A stretch of DNA of 11,889 bases. Source: an uncultured Eubacteriales bacterium (lineage in GTDB: Bacteria > Bacillota > Clostridia > Oscillospirales > Oscillospiraceae). The translations under genes and the position numbers were made by a program. The stretch covers positions 1 to 11,889 of the forward strand of contig URST01000065.1 in the NCBI GenBank assembly GCA_900550585.1, read 5' to 3'. How positions within the stretch are numbered: the first letter of the stretch is position 1; each line of letters begins with the position of its first letter. A model generated the notes under the pieces. It was given only the letters and a program-made list of their open reading frames with translations. It did no database searches and was not told the DNA's origin. Below are positions 1-6,410 of the stretch, in pieces.

Positions 1-1275
1 GGCTTTGCGCTGTTTTCCATGTTTTTCGGCGCGGGCAACGTGATCTTCCCGCCCTATCTGGGCATGGAGGCCGGGCCTCAGTGGCTGGCGGGCTTCTCCA
101 CCTACTTCATCGCCGACATCGGTCTGGCGCTGCTGGGCATGTTCGCTCTGCTGCGCGTGGGCAGCAGCGAGGCTGTGACCCTCCGCGTAGGCAAGGTGCC
201 CTCCGAGATCCTGATGTGCGCCATCATCCTGTGCATCGGCCCCATGGTGGCCATCCCCCGCACCTCCGCCACCACGTTTGAGATGGCCATTTCCCCCAAT
301 CTGTCCGGCGTGTCCCCGGTGCTGTTTTCCGTGCTGTTTTTCGCGGTGATCCTGGCCCTGTGCATCAAGGAGTCCGCCGTGGTGGATATCGTGGGCAAGC
401 TCCTGACGCCGCTGCTGCTGCTGGGTCTGTTCGCCATCATCATCAAGGGCATCGTTACCCCGCTGGGCGACATCGCCGCCCTGCCCCAGATCGCCAATGT
501 GGCCGTCACCGGCATCAAGGCCGGCTATCAGACCATGGACGCTCTGGCCGCGCTGCCCTTCGGCATCATCGTGCTGCAGAGCGTCACCGCCAAGGGCTAC
601 GACAACGGCAAAAAGCAGTTCCGGGTGGTCAGCGGCGCCGCCGTACTGGCCGGCGTCCTGCTGCTGGCCGTGTACATGGGGCTTGCCTATCTGGGCGCCA
701 CCGTGTCCGCCCAGTACACCGGCGCCATCGGCCGCGCCCAGCTGATCATGGCCATCGTGGAGGCCCTCATGGGCAAGGTGGGCATGATCCTGTTCGGTGT
801 GGTGGTGGGCCTGGCCTGCGTCACCACTGCCATCGCCCTGACCAGCTCCGCCGCCGCCTACTTTGCCGAGCTGTGCCGCGGCAAGGTGCCCTACAAAGCG
901 TTTGTCATCGCCATCTGCGTGTTCAGCGCCGTGGTGTCCAACCTGGGCCTCGACCGCATCGTGGCCGTGGCCGCCCCCGTGCTGGATGTGATCTATCCGC
1001 CCACGCTGGTGCTGATCTTCATCTCCCTGCTGATGCCCCGTGTGCCGGACCGCGTCAGCCGCGGCGCCGTCATCGGCGCGCTGATCACCAGCGTGCTGTG
1101 CACCCTCACCGCCCACGGTGTCCGCATCCCCTTCGTGGCCAGCCTGCCCCTGTATGATCTGGGCCTGAGCTGGCTGCTCCCCGCCGCTGTTTTCGGTCTG
1201 GCAGCCTCCCTTCTGCCCGGCCATTCCCGTACTCATGAGGAGCGTGTCTTCCAGCGCCCCAATGAGGAACACTGA
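1..1275 (+). CDS. brnQ: Branched-chain amino acid:cation symporter BrnQ (5' end cut by window)
   Basis: The reading frame is open from base 1 and gives 424 residues before the TGA at 1273-1275. The first visible residues, GFALFSMFFGAGNVIFPPYLG, are the characteristic N-terminal helix of the LIVCS (BrnQ) family, so probably only some 10-20 residues are missing to the left. The protein is strongly hydrophobic throughout with about a dozen membrane segments, then a short polar tail (HSRTHEERVFQRPNEEH). The family imports leucine, isoleucine and valine, driven by sodium or protons, at the cytoplasmic membrane. An internal ATG at 19 lies inside the conserved first helix and should not be taken as the true start. 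A strong terminator follows at once, so this is the end of its transcription unit; its promoter and any upstream partners lie outside the window. Confidence 0.93.
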   Translation, partial: GFALFSMFFGAGNVIFPPYLGMEAGPQWLAGFSTYFIADIGLALLGMFALLRVGSSEAVTLRVGKVPSEILMCAIILCIGPMVAIPRTSATTFEMAISPNLSGVSPVLFSVLFFAVILALCIKESAVVDIVGKLLTPLLLLGLFAIIIKGIVTPLGDIAALPQIANVAVTGIKAGYQTMDALAALPFGIIVLQSVTAKGYDNGKKQFRVVSGAAVLAGVLLLAVYMGLAYLGATVSAQYTGAIGRAQLIMAIVEALMGKVGMILFGVVVGLACVTTAIALTSSAAAYFAELCRGKVPYKAFVIAICVFSAVVSNLGLDRIVAVAAPVLDVIYPPTLVLIFISLLMPRVPDRVSRGAVIGALITSVLCTLTAHGVRIPFVASLPLYDLGLSWLLPAAVFGLAASLLPGHSRTHEERVFQRPNEEH

Positions 1276-1299
1276 TCGGCGAAAGCCGTCTCTCCCCTT

Positions 1300-1338
1300 A
1301 AAGCAGGAGGCCGTCCGTCGGACGGCCTCCTGCTTTTT
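1300..1338 (+). terminator. Intrinsic terminator after brnQ
   Basis: A 17-base-pair perfect stem (1300-1316 with 1320-1336; core GCAGGAGGCCGTCC) with a 3-base GTC loop ends in a T run at 1334-1338. It starts 25 bases after the brnQ stop. It separates brnQ from the ATPase operon. Confidence 0.93.
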
Positions 1339-1381
1339 CCATTTTCCGAAACCTTAACGTGCTCTTAGCGCCCGGTGGGCG

Positions 1382-1387
1382 TATAAT
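1382..1387 (+). promoter_or_regulatory. Consensus -10 box upstream of the AAA+ ATPase
   Basis: A perfect TATAAT stands 31 bases before the chosen ATG at 1419, just downstream of the brnQ terminator. No good -35 is visible at the right distance (1359-1364 reads GTGCTC) and there is no TG extension. The promoter is therefore inferred from the -10 box and its position only. Confidence 0.45.
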
Positions 1388-1418
1388 ACGGCATCAAAAA
1401 GAGAAACGGGGCGAAGTG

Positions 1419-2339
1419 ATGGATATTTGGAAGGAGCTGCGCGACGAGGGCATCGACCCGGCGCTGCTGGAGGAGATACAGCACTTCCGGGCGGCGCATC
1501 CCGTGCCGCCGGAGGCGGAGGCCCGGATCCCTGTGCCCCAGTGCCTCTACTACGGCCGGGAGGTCTGGGAGAGCGCGGCGGCGGCGCTGCTGTGCGGCCA
1601 GCATCTGCTGCTGGCAGGGCCGAAGGCCACCGGCAAGAACGTACTGGCGGAGGATCTGGCCGCCGTATTCGGCCGCCCCGTGTGGGATGTGTCCATGTAC
1701 GTCAATGTGGACGCCGCCGCCCTTATCGGCGCGGACACCCTGCAGAAGGGCGAGGTGGTGTTCCGTGAGGGCCCCATCTGCCGCTGCGCACGGCTGGGCG
1801 GCTTCGGCGTGCTGGACGAGGTGAACATGGCGAAGAACGAGGCGCTGGCGGTGCTCCACGCCACGCTGGACCACCGCCGGGTCATCGACGTGCCGGGCTA
1901 TGAGCGCATCACACTGGACGACGCCACCCGCTTTATCGGCACCATGAACTATGGCTACGCCGGCACACGGGAGCTCAACGAGGCGCTGGTATCCCGCTTC
2001 GCGGTGCTGGACATGCCGGTGATCTCCGAGGCAGACCTGCAGAAGCTGCTGCGGCGCACGTTCCCTGCCCTGTCCCCCAAGTGGGCGGAGCAGTTCGCCC
2101 TGCTGTTCCGCGACCTGCGGCAGAAGTGCGACAGCGGCGAGATCTCCACCAAGGCGCTGGATCTCCGGGGCCTGCTGGCGGCGCTGCGCCTGATGGAGAC
2201 GGGCATCCCCTCCGGGCAGGCCATGAAGCTGGGTATCATCAACAAGGCCTTTGAGCCCTTTGAGCGGCAGCTGGCCGCCGACACGGTGTGGGCACGGATC
2301 CCGCAGGATCTCAGCCGCAGCCAGCTGTTCGGAGCGTAA
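1419..2339 (+). CDS. MoxR/NorQ-like AAA+ ATPase
   Basis: This is a 306-residue AAA+ ATPase of the MoxR/CbbQ/NorQ type, which act as ATP-driven chaperones together with a VWA-domain partner. Visible motifs: a Walker A-like loop GPKATGKN at residues 67-74, Walker B VLDEVN at 131-136, sensor 1 in GTMNYGY (about 174-180), an arginine finger in ALVSRF (R193), and a sensor 2 region around LDLRGLL (R250). The Walker A ends in GKN rather than GKS/GKT. The ATG at 1419 was chosen because it follows a GGGGCGAAG ribosome-binding site; a longer in-frame start at 1359 would place the -10 box inside the coding region. The stop is one base from the next gene's ATG, so the two are almost certainly co-translated. 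The family is clear, but the client is unknown; no nitric oxide reductase, Rubisco or chelatase genes are nearby. Confidence 0.9.
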   Translation: MDIWKELRDEGIDPALLEEIQHFRAAHPVPPEAEARIPVPQCLYYGREVWESAAAALLCGQHLLLAGPKATGKNVLAEDLAAVFGRPVWDVSMYVNVDAAALIGADTLQKGEVVFREGPICRCARLGGFGVLDEVNMAKNEALAVLHATLDHRRVIDVPGYERITLDDATRFIGTMNYGYAGTRELNEALVSRFAVLDMPVISEADLQKLLRRTFPALSPKWAEQFALLFRDLRQKCDSGEISTKALDLRGLLAALRLMETGIPSGQAMKLGIINKAFEPFERQLAADTVWARIPQDLSRSQLFGA

Positions 2340-2340
2340 C

Positions 2341-4038
2341 ATGGACCGGGAGGAATTACAGAACCGCCGGGCCGTCAACCAGATCTGGAACGGCTCCGGG
2401 CGCTACGACGTGCAGCCGGAGCAGGCCGCCTTCGACCCGGAGGGCGATCCGGAGCTGTATATGAACACGGTGATGGGTCTTGCCCGCCGGGACTACGACT
2501 TTTCCCGGTTCCAACCCATGCTCCACGCCTTTCAGCAGCAGCCCCAGGGCGGGCTGTACACGGATGTGTTCTGGCTGGGGCTGGAGCACGCTGTCTATGA
2601 AAAGGAATCGCCCCGCCGTCCGGCGCTGGACGCCCTGCGGCGCGCGTATGCCCGCCGCCTGCTGGCGGAGGGCGGCGAGGGCGGCGACCCCCGGCAGATA
2701 CCGGCGCTGCGGCACAGCTGGGCCGCCCGGATACTGGGCGCGCCCCACACGGAGGACGGGTGGCAGGCCGCCCTGCTGGACGGACTGGCCTTCTCCCCCG
2801 CGTGGGACGAGCAGACGCTGAGCCGTAAAACGGAGGAGCTTCTATATCAATATTTCAACCGGGCGCGGCGCAGCGTCACCGACCGCCAGTGGGCGGCATG
2901 GGCCGGGCGCTCCCTGACAAAGGGCGGCGGCATCCGGTTCATCAAGCCCAACGCCCTGCGGGCGCTGTCCCACACCGACAGCGGCGGCGGAGCCGGGCAG
3001 GCGCCCCGGCTCCTGTCGTTTTTACAGGGCCGCACACCGGAGCCTATTCTGCGGCGGTATGTAGAGGACTGCTTCGGCGTGTCCATGCTGACGCCGGCGG
3101 AGCTGGCGGAGGCGGAGCACCTGCTGTGCACCGGCCCCCATAGAAACTGCCGCCTGCACTTCACCCGCGGCACGCCGCCGGACCATCCTCCCGGCCCCAA
3201 TGCCGCGTGGGACGCGGAGCACTTCCGCCAGCAGCGGGCCAAGAACCGCGCCTACTATCAGGCGCATCTCACGGAGAACCAGATGGCCCTGCACCAGCTG
3301 ACCCAGAAGCTGCAGAACGTCCTGCTGCTGCGGCAGGACGACGGCGGCACAGGGGCACGGGCGGGCCGGCTCCAGCCGTCGCTGGCGTGGCGAGCCGCCG
3401 CGCTGGACGACGAGCAGGTGTTCCTGCGCCGCCGGCCCGATGAGCCGGACGAGCTGTCGGTGGACATTTTGCTGGACGGCTCCGCCTCCCAGAATCTGCA
3501 GCAGGAGAAGCTGGCCACCCAGGCCTACCTCATCGCGGAAAGCCTGACGCGGTGCCATATCCCGGTACGGGTCAGCTTTTTCTGCTCCGTCAGCGGCTGT
3601 ACCGTACTGCGCATCCTCCGGGACTTCGGCCATCCGGAGGAGAACGACGCCTGCTTCGACTACACCGCCGCCGGGTGGAACCGGGACGGTCTGGCCCTGC
3701 GGGCCATGGGCTGGCTCATGCGCCGCAGCACCGTGGAGAACCGGCTGCTGTTGCTGCTGTCGGACGCCAGTCCCAACGACGACCAGCGCATCCCCGTGGG
3801 CGCGCTGCCCCTGGGCGGCCACAGTTACAGCGGCAAGCGGGGCGTGGAGGATACCGCCGGGGAGGCCGCCGCCCTCCGGCGGCAGGGCATCCGCCCTGTG
3901 TGCATCTTCACCGGCTCCGATCAGGAGCTGGACAGCGCCCACCGCATCTACGGCGCGGCGCTGGAGCGCATCCCCACCGCCGGCTGGCTGGCTGACGCCG
4001 TCAGCCGCCTGCTGTGCGCCCAGCTGACGAGGACGTGA
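2341..4038 (+). CDS. VWA-domain protein (NorD/CobT-like), partner of the upstream ATPase
   Basis: The protein has 565 residues. The C-terminal third is a von Willebrand factor A domain: VDILLDGSAS carries the metal-binding DxSxS (DGSAS, residues 379-383), and LLLLLSDASPND holds the later conserved Asp (D475). The N-terminal 350 residues are charged and mostly helical-looking, with no motif I recognise and no signal peptide or membrane segment, so the protein should be cytoplasmic. Some databases name such proteins nitric oxide reductase activation protein. Known MoxR/VWA pairs insert metals or remodel enzyme complexes: NorQ/NorD, CbbQ/CbbO, CobS/CobT, RavA/ViaA. The ATG at 2341 lies one base after the ATPase stop; the frame is open further upstream, but that stretch overlaps the ATPase gene. 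An inverted-repeat terminator follows at 4054. Confidence 0.88.
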   Translation: MDREELQNRRAVNQIWNGSGRYDVQPEQAAFDPEGDPELYMNTVMGLARRDYDFSRFQPMLHAFQQQPQGGLYTDVFWLGLEHAVYEKESPRRPALDALRRAYARRLLAEGGEGGDPRQIPALRHSWAARILGAPHTEDGWQAALLDGLAFSPAWDEQTLSRKTEELLYQYFNRARRSVTDRQWAAWAGRSLTKGGGIRFIKPNALRALSHTDSGGGAGQAPRLLSFLQGRTPEPILRRYVEDCFGVSMLTPAELAEAEHLLCTGPHRNCRLHFTRGTPPDHPPGPNAAWDAEHFRQQRAKNRAYYQAHLTENQMALHQLTQKLQNVLLLRQDDGGTGARAGRLQPSLAWRAAALDDEQVFLRRRPDEPDELSVDILLDGSASQNLQQEKLATQAYLIAESLTRCHIPVRVSFFCSVSGCTVLRILRDFGHPEENDACFDYTAAGWNRDGLALRAMGWLMRRSTVENRLLLLLSDASPNDDQRIPVGALPLGGHSYSGKRGVEDTAGEAAALRRQGIRPVCIFTGSDQELDSAHRIYGAALERIPTAGWLADAVSRLLCAQLTRT

Positions 4039-4051
4039 CAGACGTGAAAGA

Positions 4052-4070
4052 GTAAAAGAGAGCCGCCCAA
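4052..4070 (+). repeat. 19-base repeat, copy 1 (left arm of terminator)
   Basis: The 19 bases at 4052-4070 (GTAAAAGAGAGCCGCCCAA) recur exactly at 4543-4561. Both copies form the left arm of a hairpin terminator, and together they bracket the small divergent gene pair. Because each copy sits in a near-palindrome, the two elements are both direct and inverted repeats of each other. Confidence 0.9.
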
Positions 4071-4089
4071 TGGCGGCTCTCTCTTTATT
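4054..4089. terminator. Bidirectional terminator between the VWA gene and the small minus-strand gene
   Basis: The stem AGAGAGCCGCC (4057-4067) pairs with GGCGGCTCTCT (4072-4082) around the loop CAAT. It is followed by TTTATT on the plus strand and by TTTTA on the minus strand, so it can end transcription of both convergent genes. The stop codon of the minus-strand small gene (4085-4087) lies inside its T-rich flank. Confidence 0.85.
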
Positions 4090-4255
4090 CGTCCGTGTCC
4101 CGTCTGCACAGCACATTTTCTGGCCAACGCAAAATATGTTCTCCACAAGTCTCCACATACAGATCCTCGCATTTTTGCTGGGCCTCCGTCAGCGCTTCTA
4201 TTGCTCGCTCCATAGCATCCATTGCCGCCAAATACATGGCCTTATAATCTGCCAT
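4085..4255 (-). CDS. Small uncharacterised protein, 56 residues, divergent from RHH regulator
   Basis: This short minus-strand frame starts at ATG 4255-4253 and ends at TAA 4087-4085. The protein begins MADYKAMYLAAMDAMERAIE and ends RRDTDE. Support for a real gene: a strong GGAGGA ribosome-binding site (4270-4265) nine bases upstream, a good promoter further upstream (TTGATG, 17 bases, TATAAT), and a terminator exactly at its end. Residues 1-35 look like one amphipathic helix, rich in Ala, Glu and Met with charged residues spaced as in a coiled coil. The rest is short and polar with Cys29, Cys37 and Cys50; there is no membrane segment or signal peptide. It resembles, from memory only, small uncharacterised helical proteins seen in gut Clostridia. 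Its function is unknown; the shared control region suggests it works with, or is repressed by, the adjacent RHH protein. Confidence 0.75.
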   Translation of the reverse strand: MADYKAMYLAAMDAMERAIEALTEAQQKCEDLYVETCGEHILRWPENVLCRRDTDE

Positions 4256-4285
4256 CGCTTTCTGTCCTCCGTTTTTGATATCTAT

Positions 4286-4313
4286 TTGATGTCATTGTGC
4301 ATTCTTATTATAC
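4286..4313 (+). promoter_or_regulatory. Probable promoter of the RHH gene
   Basis: TTGATG (4286-4291) and TTATAC (4308-4313) are separated by 16 bases. The -10 overlaps the minus-strand -10 (4307-4312), so the two divergent promoters cannot easily be occupied together. Confidence 0.5.
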
Positions 4314-4335
4314 AACAGCGAAATGATATCATCAA
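4307..4335 (-). promoter_or_regulatory. Promoter of the small minus-strand gene
   Basis: On the minus strand TTGATG (4335-4330) is followed after exactly 17 bases by a perfect TATAAT (4312-4307). A TGATATCAT site (4324-4332) overlaps the -35 and spacer, a position where a repressor would block polymerase. Confidence 0.75.
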
Positions 4336-4361
4336 GCCATCAAATTGAAGTGGGTGATGTC

Positions 4362-4541
4362 ATGGCAAACTACTATACGCCATTTTCCCTGCGGGTATCC
4401 GAGGAACTGTTGGGCAAGGTAAGGCAGATCGCAGCCGCGCATAAACGTTCCGCCAACAAAGAGATCGAATTTGCGCTTGAACAGTATGTAGCTGCCTACG
4501 AAAAGGAGCATGGCGACATTTCCCTGCCGACAGAGGAATAG
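4362..4541 (+). CDS. Arc-type ribbon-helix-helix DNA-binding protein, 59 residues
   Basis: The product is a small Arc/MetJ-fold transcriptional regulator. PFSLRVSEEL at residues 7-16 fits the beta strand that pairs in the dimer and reads DNA, followed by helix A (about 13-26), the conserved turn RSANKEI (29-35; Arc family RS.N.EI) and helix B (about 31-48), with a short acidic tail. The ATG at 4362 is chosen because the protein then begins MANYYTPFSLRV, the usual length before the strand, with GGGTGA just upstream. An earlier in-frame ATG at 4323 lacks a ribosome-binding site and would cover the operator array. The start codon lies within a TGATGTCAT site. It is divergent from the 56-residue gene and ends just before a bidirectional terminator. 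It could be an autorepressor of a two-gene module or the antitoxin-like half of one; no toxin family is recognisable next to it. Confidence 0.82.
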   Translation: MANYYTPFSLRVSEELLGKVRQIAAAHKRSANKEIEFALEQYVAAYEKEHGDISLPTEE

Positions 4542-4542
4542 C

Positions 4543-4561
4543 GTAAAAGAGAGCCGCCCAA
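4543..4561 (+). repeat. 19-base repeat, copy 2
   Basis: This is identical to 4052-4070 and again forms the left arm of a terminator hairpin. It closes the right side of the small-gene cassette. Confidence 0.9.
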
Positions 4562-4582
4562 GGGCGGCTCTCTTTATTTTTT
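4545..4582. terminator. Bidirectional terminator between the RHH gene and the ABC operon
   Basis: The stem AAAGAGAGCCGCC (4546-4558) pairs with GGCGGCTCTCTTT (4563-4575) around CAAG. It is followed by ATTTTTT (4576-4582) on the plus strand and by TTTTA on the minus strand. It serves both the RHH gene and the end of the minus-strand ABC operon, whose last stop codon begins inside the T run. Confidence 0.9.
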
Positions 4583-5592
4583 CACCCCAGCTGGGCGGCG
4601 GCTTTTTCCGCGAAGCTGTTATCCACCAGACGGCTGAAGTCCACCCAGTCCGCCTTCTGCAGCTCGCCGGCCTCGGTCATCACCGCTTCCAGCCGCTCCA
4701 GCGCGGACTGCTCCATCATGGGCACGGTGTTCCACGCGTCTATCTGGCGGTGGCGGGCGGTGACGGCCTCCAGCACGTCAAGGCTGGTATCGGGAAACTG
4801 ACCGCAGATGGCCTCCGCTACCTCCCGGTCGGTGTGCTCCGTGATCCAGCGCTGTGCCCGGGCGATGGCGTTGGTGAAGCCCTGCACCACGTCGGGATGG
4901 GCGTCCATATAGCTCTGGCTGGCGAAATAGGCGGTGTAGGGGATCTCGCCGGACTCCTCGCCGATGGAGCACAGGACGTAGCCGTGTCCGGCCCGCTCCA
5001 CCTCGGTGGCGGTAGGCTCAAACAATGTCACGTAGTCCCCCTGCCCGCCGGTGAAGGCCCCGGCCATCATATTGAACTGCACGGAGGTGTCCACCACCGC
5101 GTCCACCTGCGGGACGACGCCGTTCTGCTTCATCACATACTCCAGCGTCATCTCCGGCACACCGCCCTTGCGGCCGCCGATGACCGTGCTGCCCCGCAGA
5201 TCGTCCCAGGAGAAGGTGCCGTCGGTGCGGCCCACCAGGAACGAGCCGTCACGCTTGGTCAGCTGTGCGAAGATCATGGGATGATCGTCCTTGCCCTGGT
5301 TGTAAATGTAGATGCAGCTCTCCGGCCCGGCCAGCCCGATGTCAGCGCTGCCGGACACCACGGCGGTCATGACCTTATCCGCGCCGCCGCCGTTGGTCAG
5401 CTCCACATCCAGCCCCTCGTCGGCGAAGAACCCCTGACTCATGGCCACATACTGCGGCGCATAAAATACGGAGTGGGTCACCTCGTTGAGCCGGACGGTG
5501 ACGGACGCGGCCTGCCCGCCGCTGCCGCAGCCGGTGAGCAGCACCGGCAGCAGCAGGGCGGCGACGCAGAAAAATGTCAGCAGTTTTTTCAT
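4582..5592 (-). CDS. ABC transporter substrate-binding lipoprotein (NMT1/SsuA/ThiY-like)
   Basis: The product is 336 residues. It starts MKKLLTFF, has a hydrophobic signal segment and a lipobox LTGC with the acylated Cys at residue 22, so it should be anchored outside the membrane. The mature protein opens with VTVRLNEVTHSVFYAPQYVA and continues with GFFADEGLDVELTNGGGADK and SGSADIGLAGPE. These are typical of the NMT1/THI5-like binding proteins that serve sulfonate, nitrate/taurine, riboflavin or thiamine-precursor importers. The ATG (5592-5590) overlaps the permease stop by the ATGA arrangement, indicating translational coupling. It is last in the ATPase-permease-lipoprotein operon. The ligand cannot be read from the sequence: adjacency to cysK mildly favours an organosulfur compound, but no sulfonate monooxygenase or thiamine gene is present. 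Confidence 0.88.
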   Translation of the reverse strand: MKKLLTFFCVAALLLPVLLTGCGSGGQAASVTVRLNEVTHSVFYAPQYVAMSQGFFADEGLDVELTNGGGADKVMTAVVSGSADIGLAGPESCIYIYNQGKDDHPMIFAQLTKRDGSFLVGRTDGTFSWDDLRGSTVIGGRKGGVPEMTLEYVMKQNGVVPQVDAVVDTSVQFNMMAGAFTGGQGDYVTLFEPTATEVERAGHGYVLCSIGEESGEIPYTAYFASQSYMDAHPDVVQGFTNAIARAQRWITEHTDREVAEAICGQFPDTSLDVLEAVTARHRQIDAWNTVPMMEQSALERLEAVMTEAGELQKADWVDFSRLVDNSFAEKAAAQLG

Positions 5593-6410
5593 GATCGTAC
5601 CCCCCAATAGTCGTTCAATATTTTTTCCCCGCGCAGCACCAGCAGGTACATCAGCACCGCCGCAGCCGCAAGGATCAGCACGCTGGTCATCACCAGATCC
5701 ATGTTGAACACCTGCGAGCCATAGACGATGAGATAGCCCAGACCGGCGCGCGAGACAAGGAACTCGCCCATGATGACACCCACCCACGAAAGGCCCACGT
5801 TCACCTTCAGCGTGGAAAACAGGGTGGGGCAGTTGGCGGGAAACACCAGCATCCACAGGATCTGACGCCGCGTGGCTCCCAGCGTGCGCATGAGGCGCAC
5901 CTTTTCCGGGTCGGTGGCCCGGAAACCCGTGTACATGTTCAGGATGGTCACGATCAGCGAGATGGCCAGTGTCATGGTGACGATGGCACCCGTGCCCGCG
6001 CCCATCCAGACGATAAAAATAGGGCCCAGTGCCGTTTTCGGCAGGGCGTTCAGCACCACAAGGTACGGGTCGAGGATGCGGGCCGCCGTGTCCGACCACC
6101 ACATGAGCACAGCCACCGCCGTGCCCAGCAGCGTACCGACGGTGAAGCCGGCCACCGTTTCCAGGCAGGACACGCCGATGTGGTGCAGCAGCTGGCCGGA
6201 GCGGCACAGCGACCAGAACGTGGCCGCCATACGGCTGGGGCAGCTGACCAGAAAGCCGTCGGAAAGGCCCAGCCGGCAGCTCAGCTCCCAGAAGCCGAAC
6301 AGGCCAACCAGCAGCGCGATCTGCCAGATGCGGATGCGGCGCTTCTGCCGCCGGACGCCGGACAGATACGCCAGCCGGCGCGGGGACAGCGGGGTGTCAG
6401 CCATGCACAT
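5589..6410 (-). CDS. ABC transporter permease (SsuC/TauC/ThiX-like)
   Basis: The product is 273 residues with an N-terminal arginine-rich cytoplasmic stretch (RRQKRRIRIW, about 20-29) and about six membrane helices. A binding-protein-dependent transport loop is visible at about 174-196 (LMRTLGATRRQILWMLVFP), the site that docks on the ATPase. It belongs to the single-permease importers of the nitrate/sulfonate class. Two starts are possible: ATG at 6410-6408 (MCMADT) lies 4 bases after AAGGAG, and ATG at 6404-6402 (MADT) lies 10 bases after it; the second fits usual spacing about as well. Either start overlaps the end of the ATPase gene, whose stop is at 6399-6397. The stop overlaps the lipoprotein start by four bases. 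Confidence 0.9.
   Translation of the reverse strand: MCMADTPLSPRRLAYLSGVRRQKRRIRIWQIALLVGLFGFWELSCRLGLSDGFLVSCPSRMAATFWSLCRSGQLLHHIGVSCLETVAGFTVGTLLGTAVAVLMWWSDTAARILDPYLVVLNALPKTALGPIFIVWMGAGTGAIVTMTLAISLIVTILNMYTGFRATDPEKVRLMRTLGATRRQILWMLVFPANCPTLFSTLKVNVGLSWVGVIMGEFLVSRAGLGYLIVYGSQVFNMDLVMTSVLILAAAAVLMYLLVLRGEKILNDYWGVRS

Larger units (their letters stand above)
4276..4363. promoter_or_regulatory. Array of TGATRTCAT sites, probable RHH operator
   Basis: TGATGTCAT occurs at 4287-4295 and 4355-4363, TGATATCAT at 4324-4332, and a partial copy TGATATCTA at 4276-4284, 11 bases (one helical turn) before the first. The half-site words ATTTGATG (4284-4291) and CATCAAAT (4338-4345) form a long-range inverted repeat, and CATCAA is repeated at 4330 and 4338. 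The sites overlap both divergent promoters and the start codon of the regulator gene. Arc/MetJ-type RHH proteins bind short tandem pseudo-palindromes cooperatively, so autorepression is the natural reading. Confidence 0.6.

Noticed and set aside
1..18. brnQ start at the ATG at base 19
   Set aside because: The codons before it match the conserved first helix of BrnQ, so the gene begins before the window.
3022..4158. Long minus-strand open frame opposite the VWA gene
   Set aside because: No domain, biased composition, and it overlaps both the VWA coding region and the terminator; a G+C-rich shadow.
4244..4249. TATAAT on the plus strand
   Set aside because: It lies inside the minus-strand small gene, has no fitting -35, and no plus-strand gene starts suitably downstream.
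4070..4348. Plus-strand frame of 92 codons across the small cassette
   Set aside because: It starts inside a terminator hairpin without a ribosome-binding site and runs over the promoter region; the minus-strand 56-residue gene explains the stretch.
4510..5610. Long plus-strand open frame of 366 codons opposite the ABC lipoprotein gene
   Set aside because: It is His/Gly/Leu-rich low-complexity translation of a G+C-rich antisense strand; the minus strand encodes a clear lipoprotein with lipobox.
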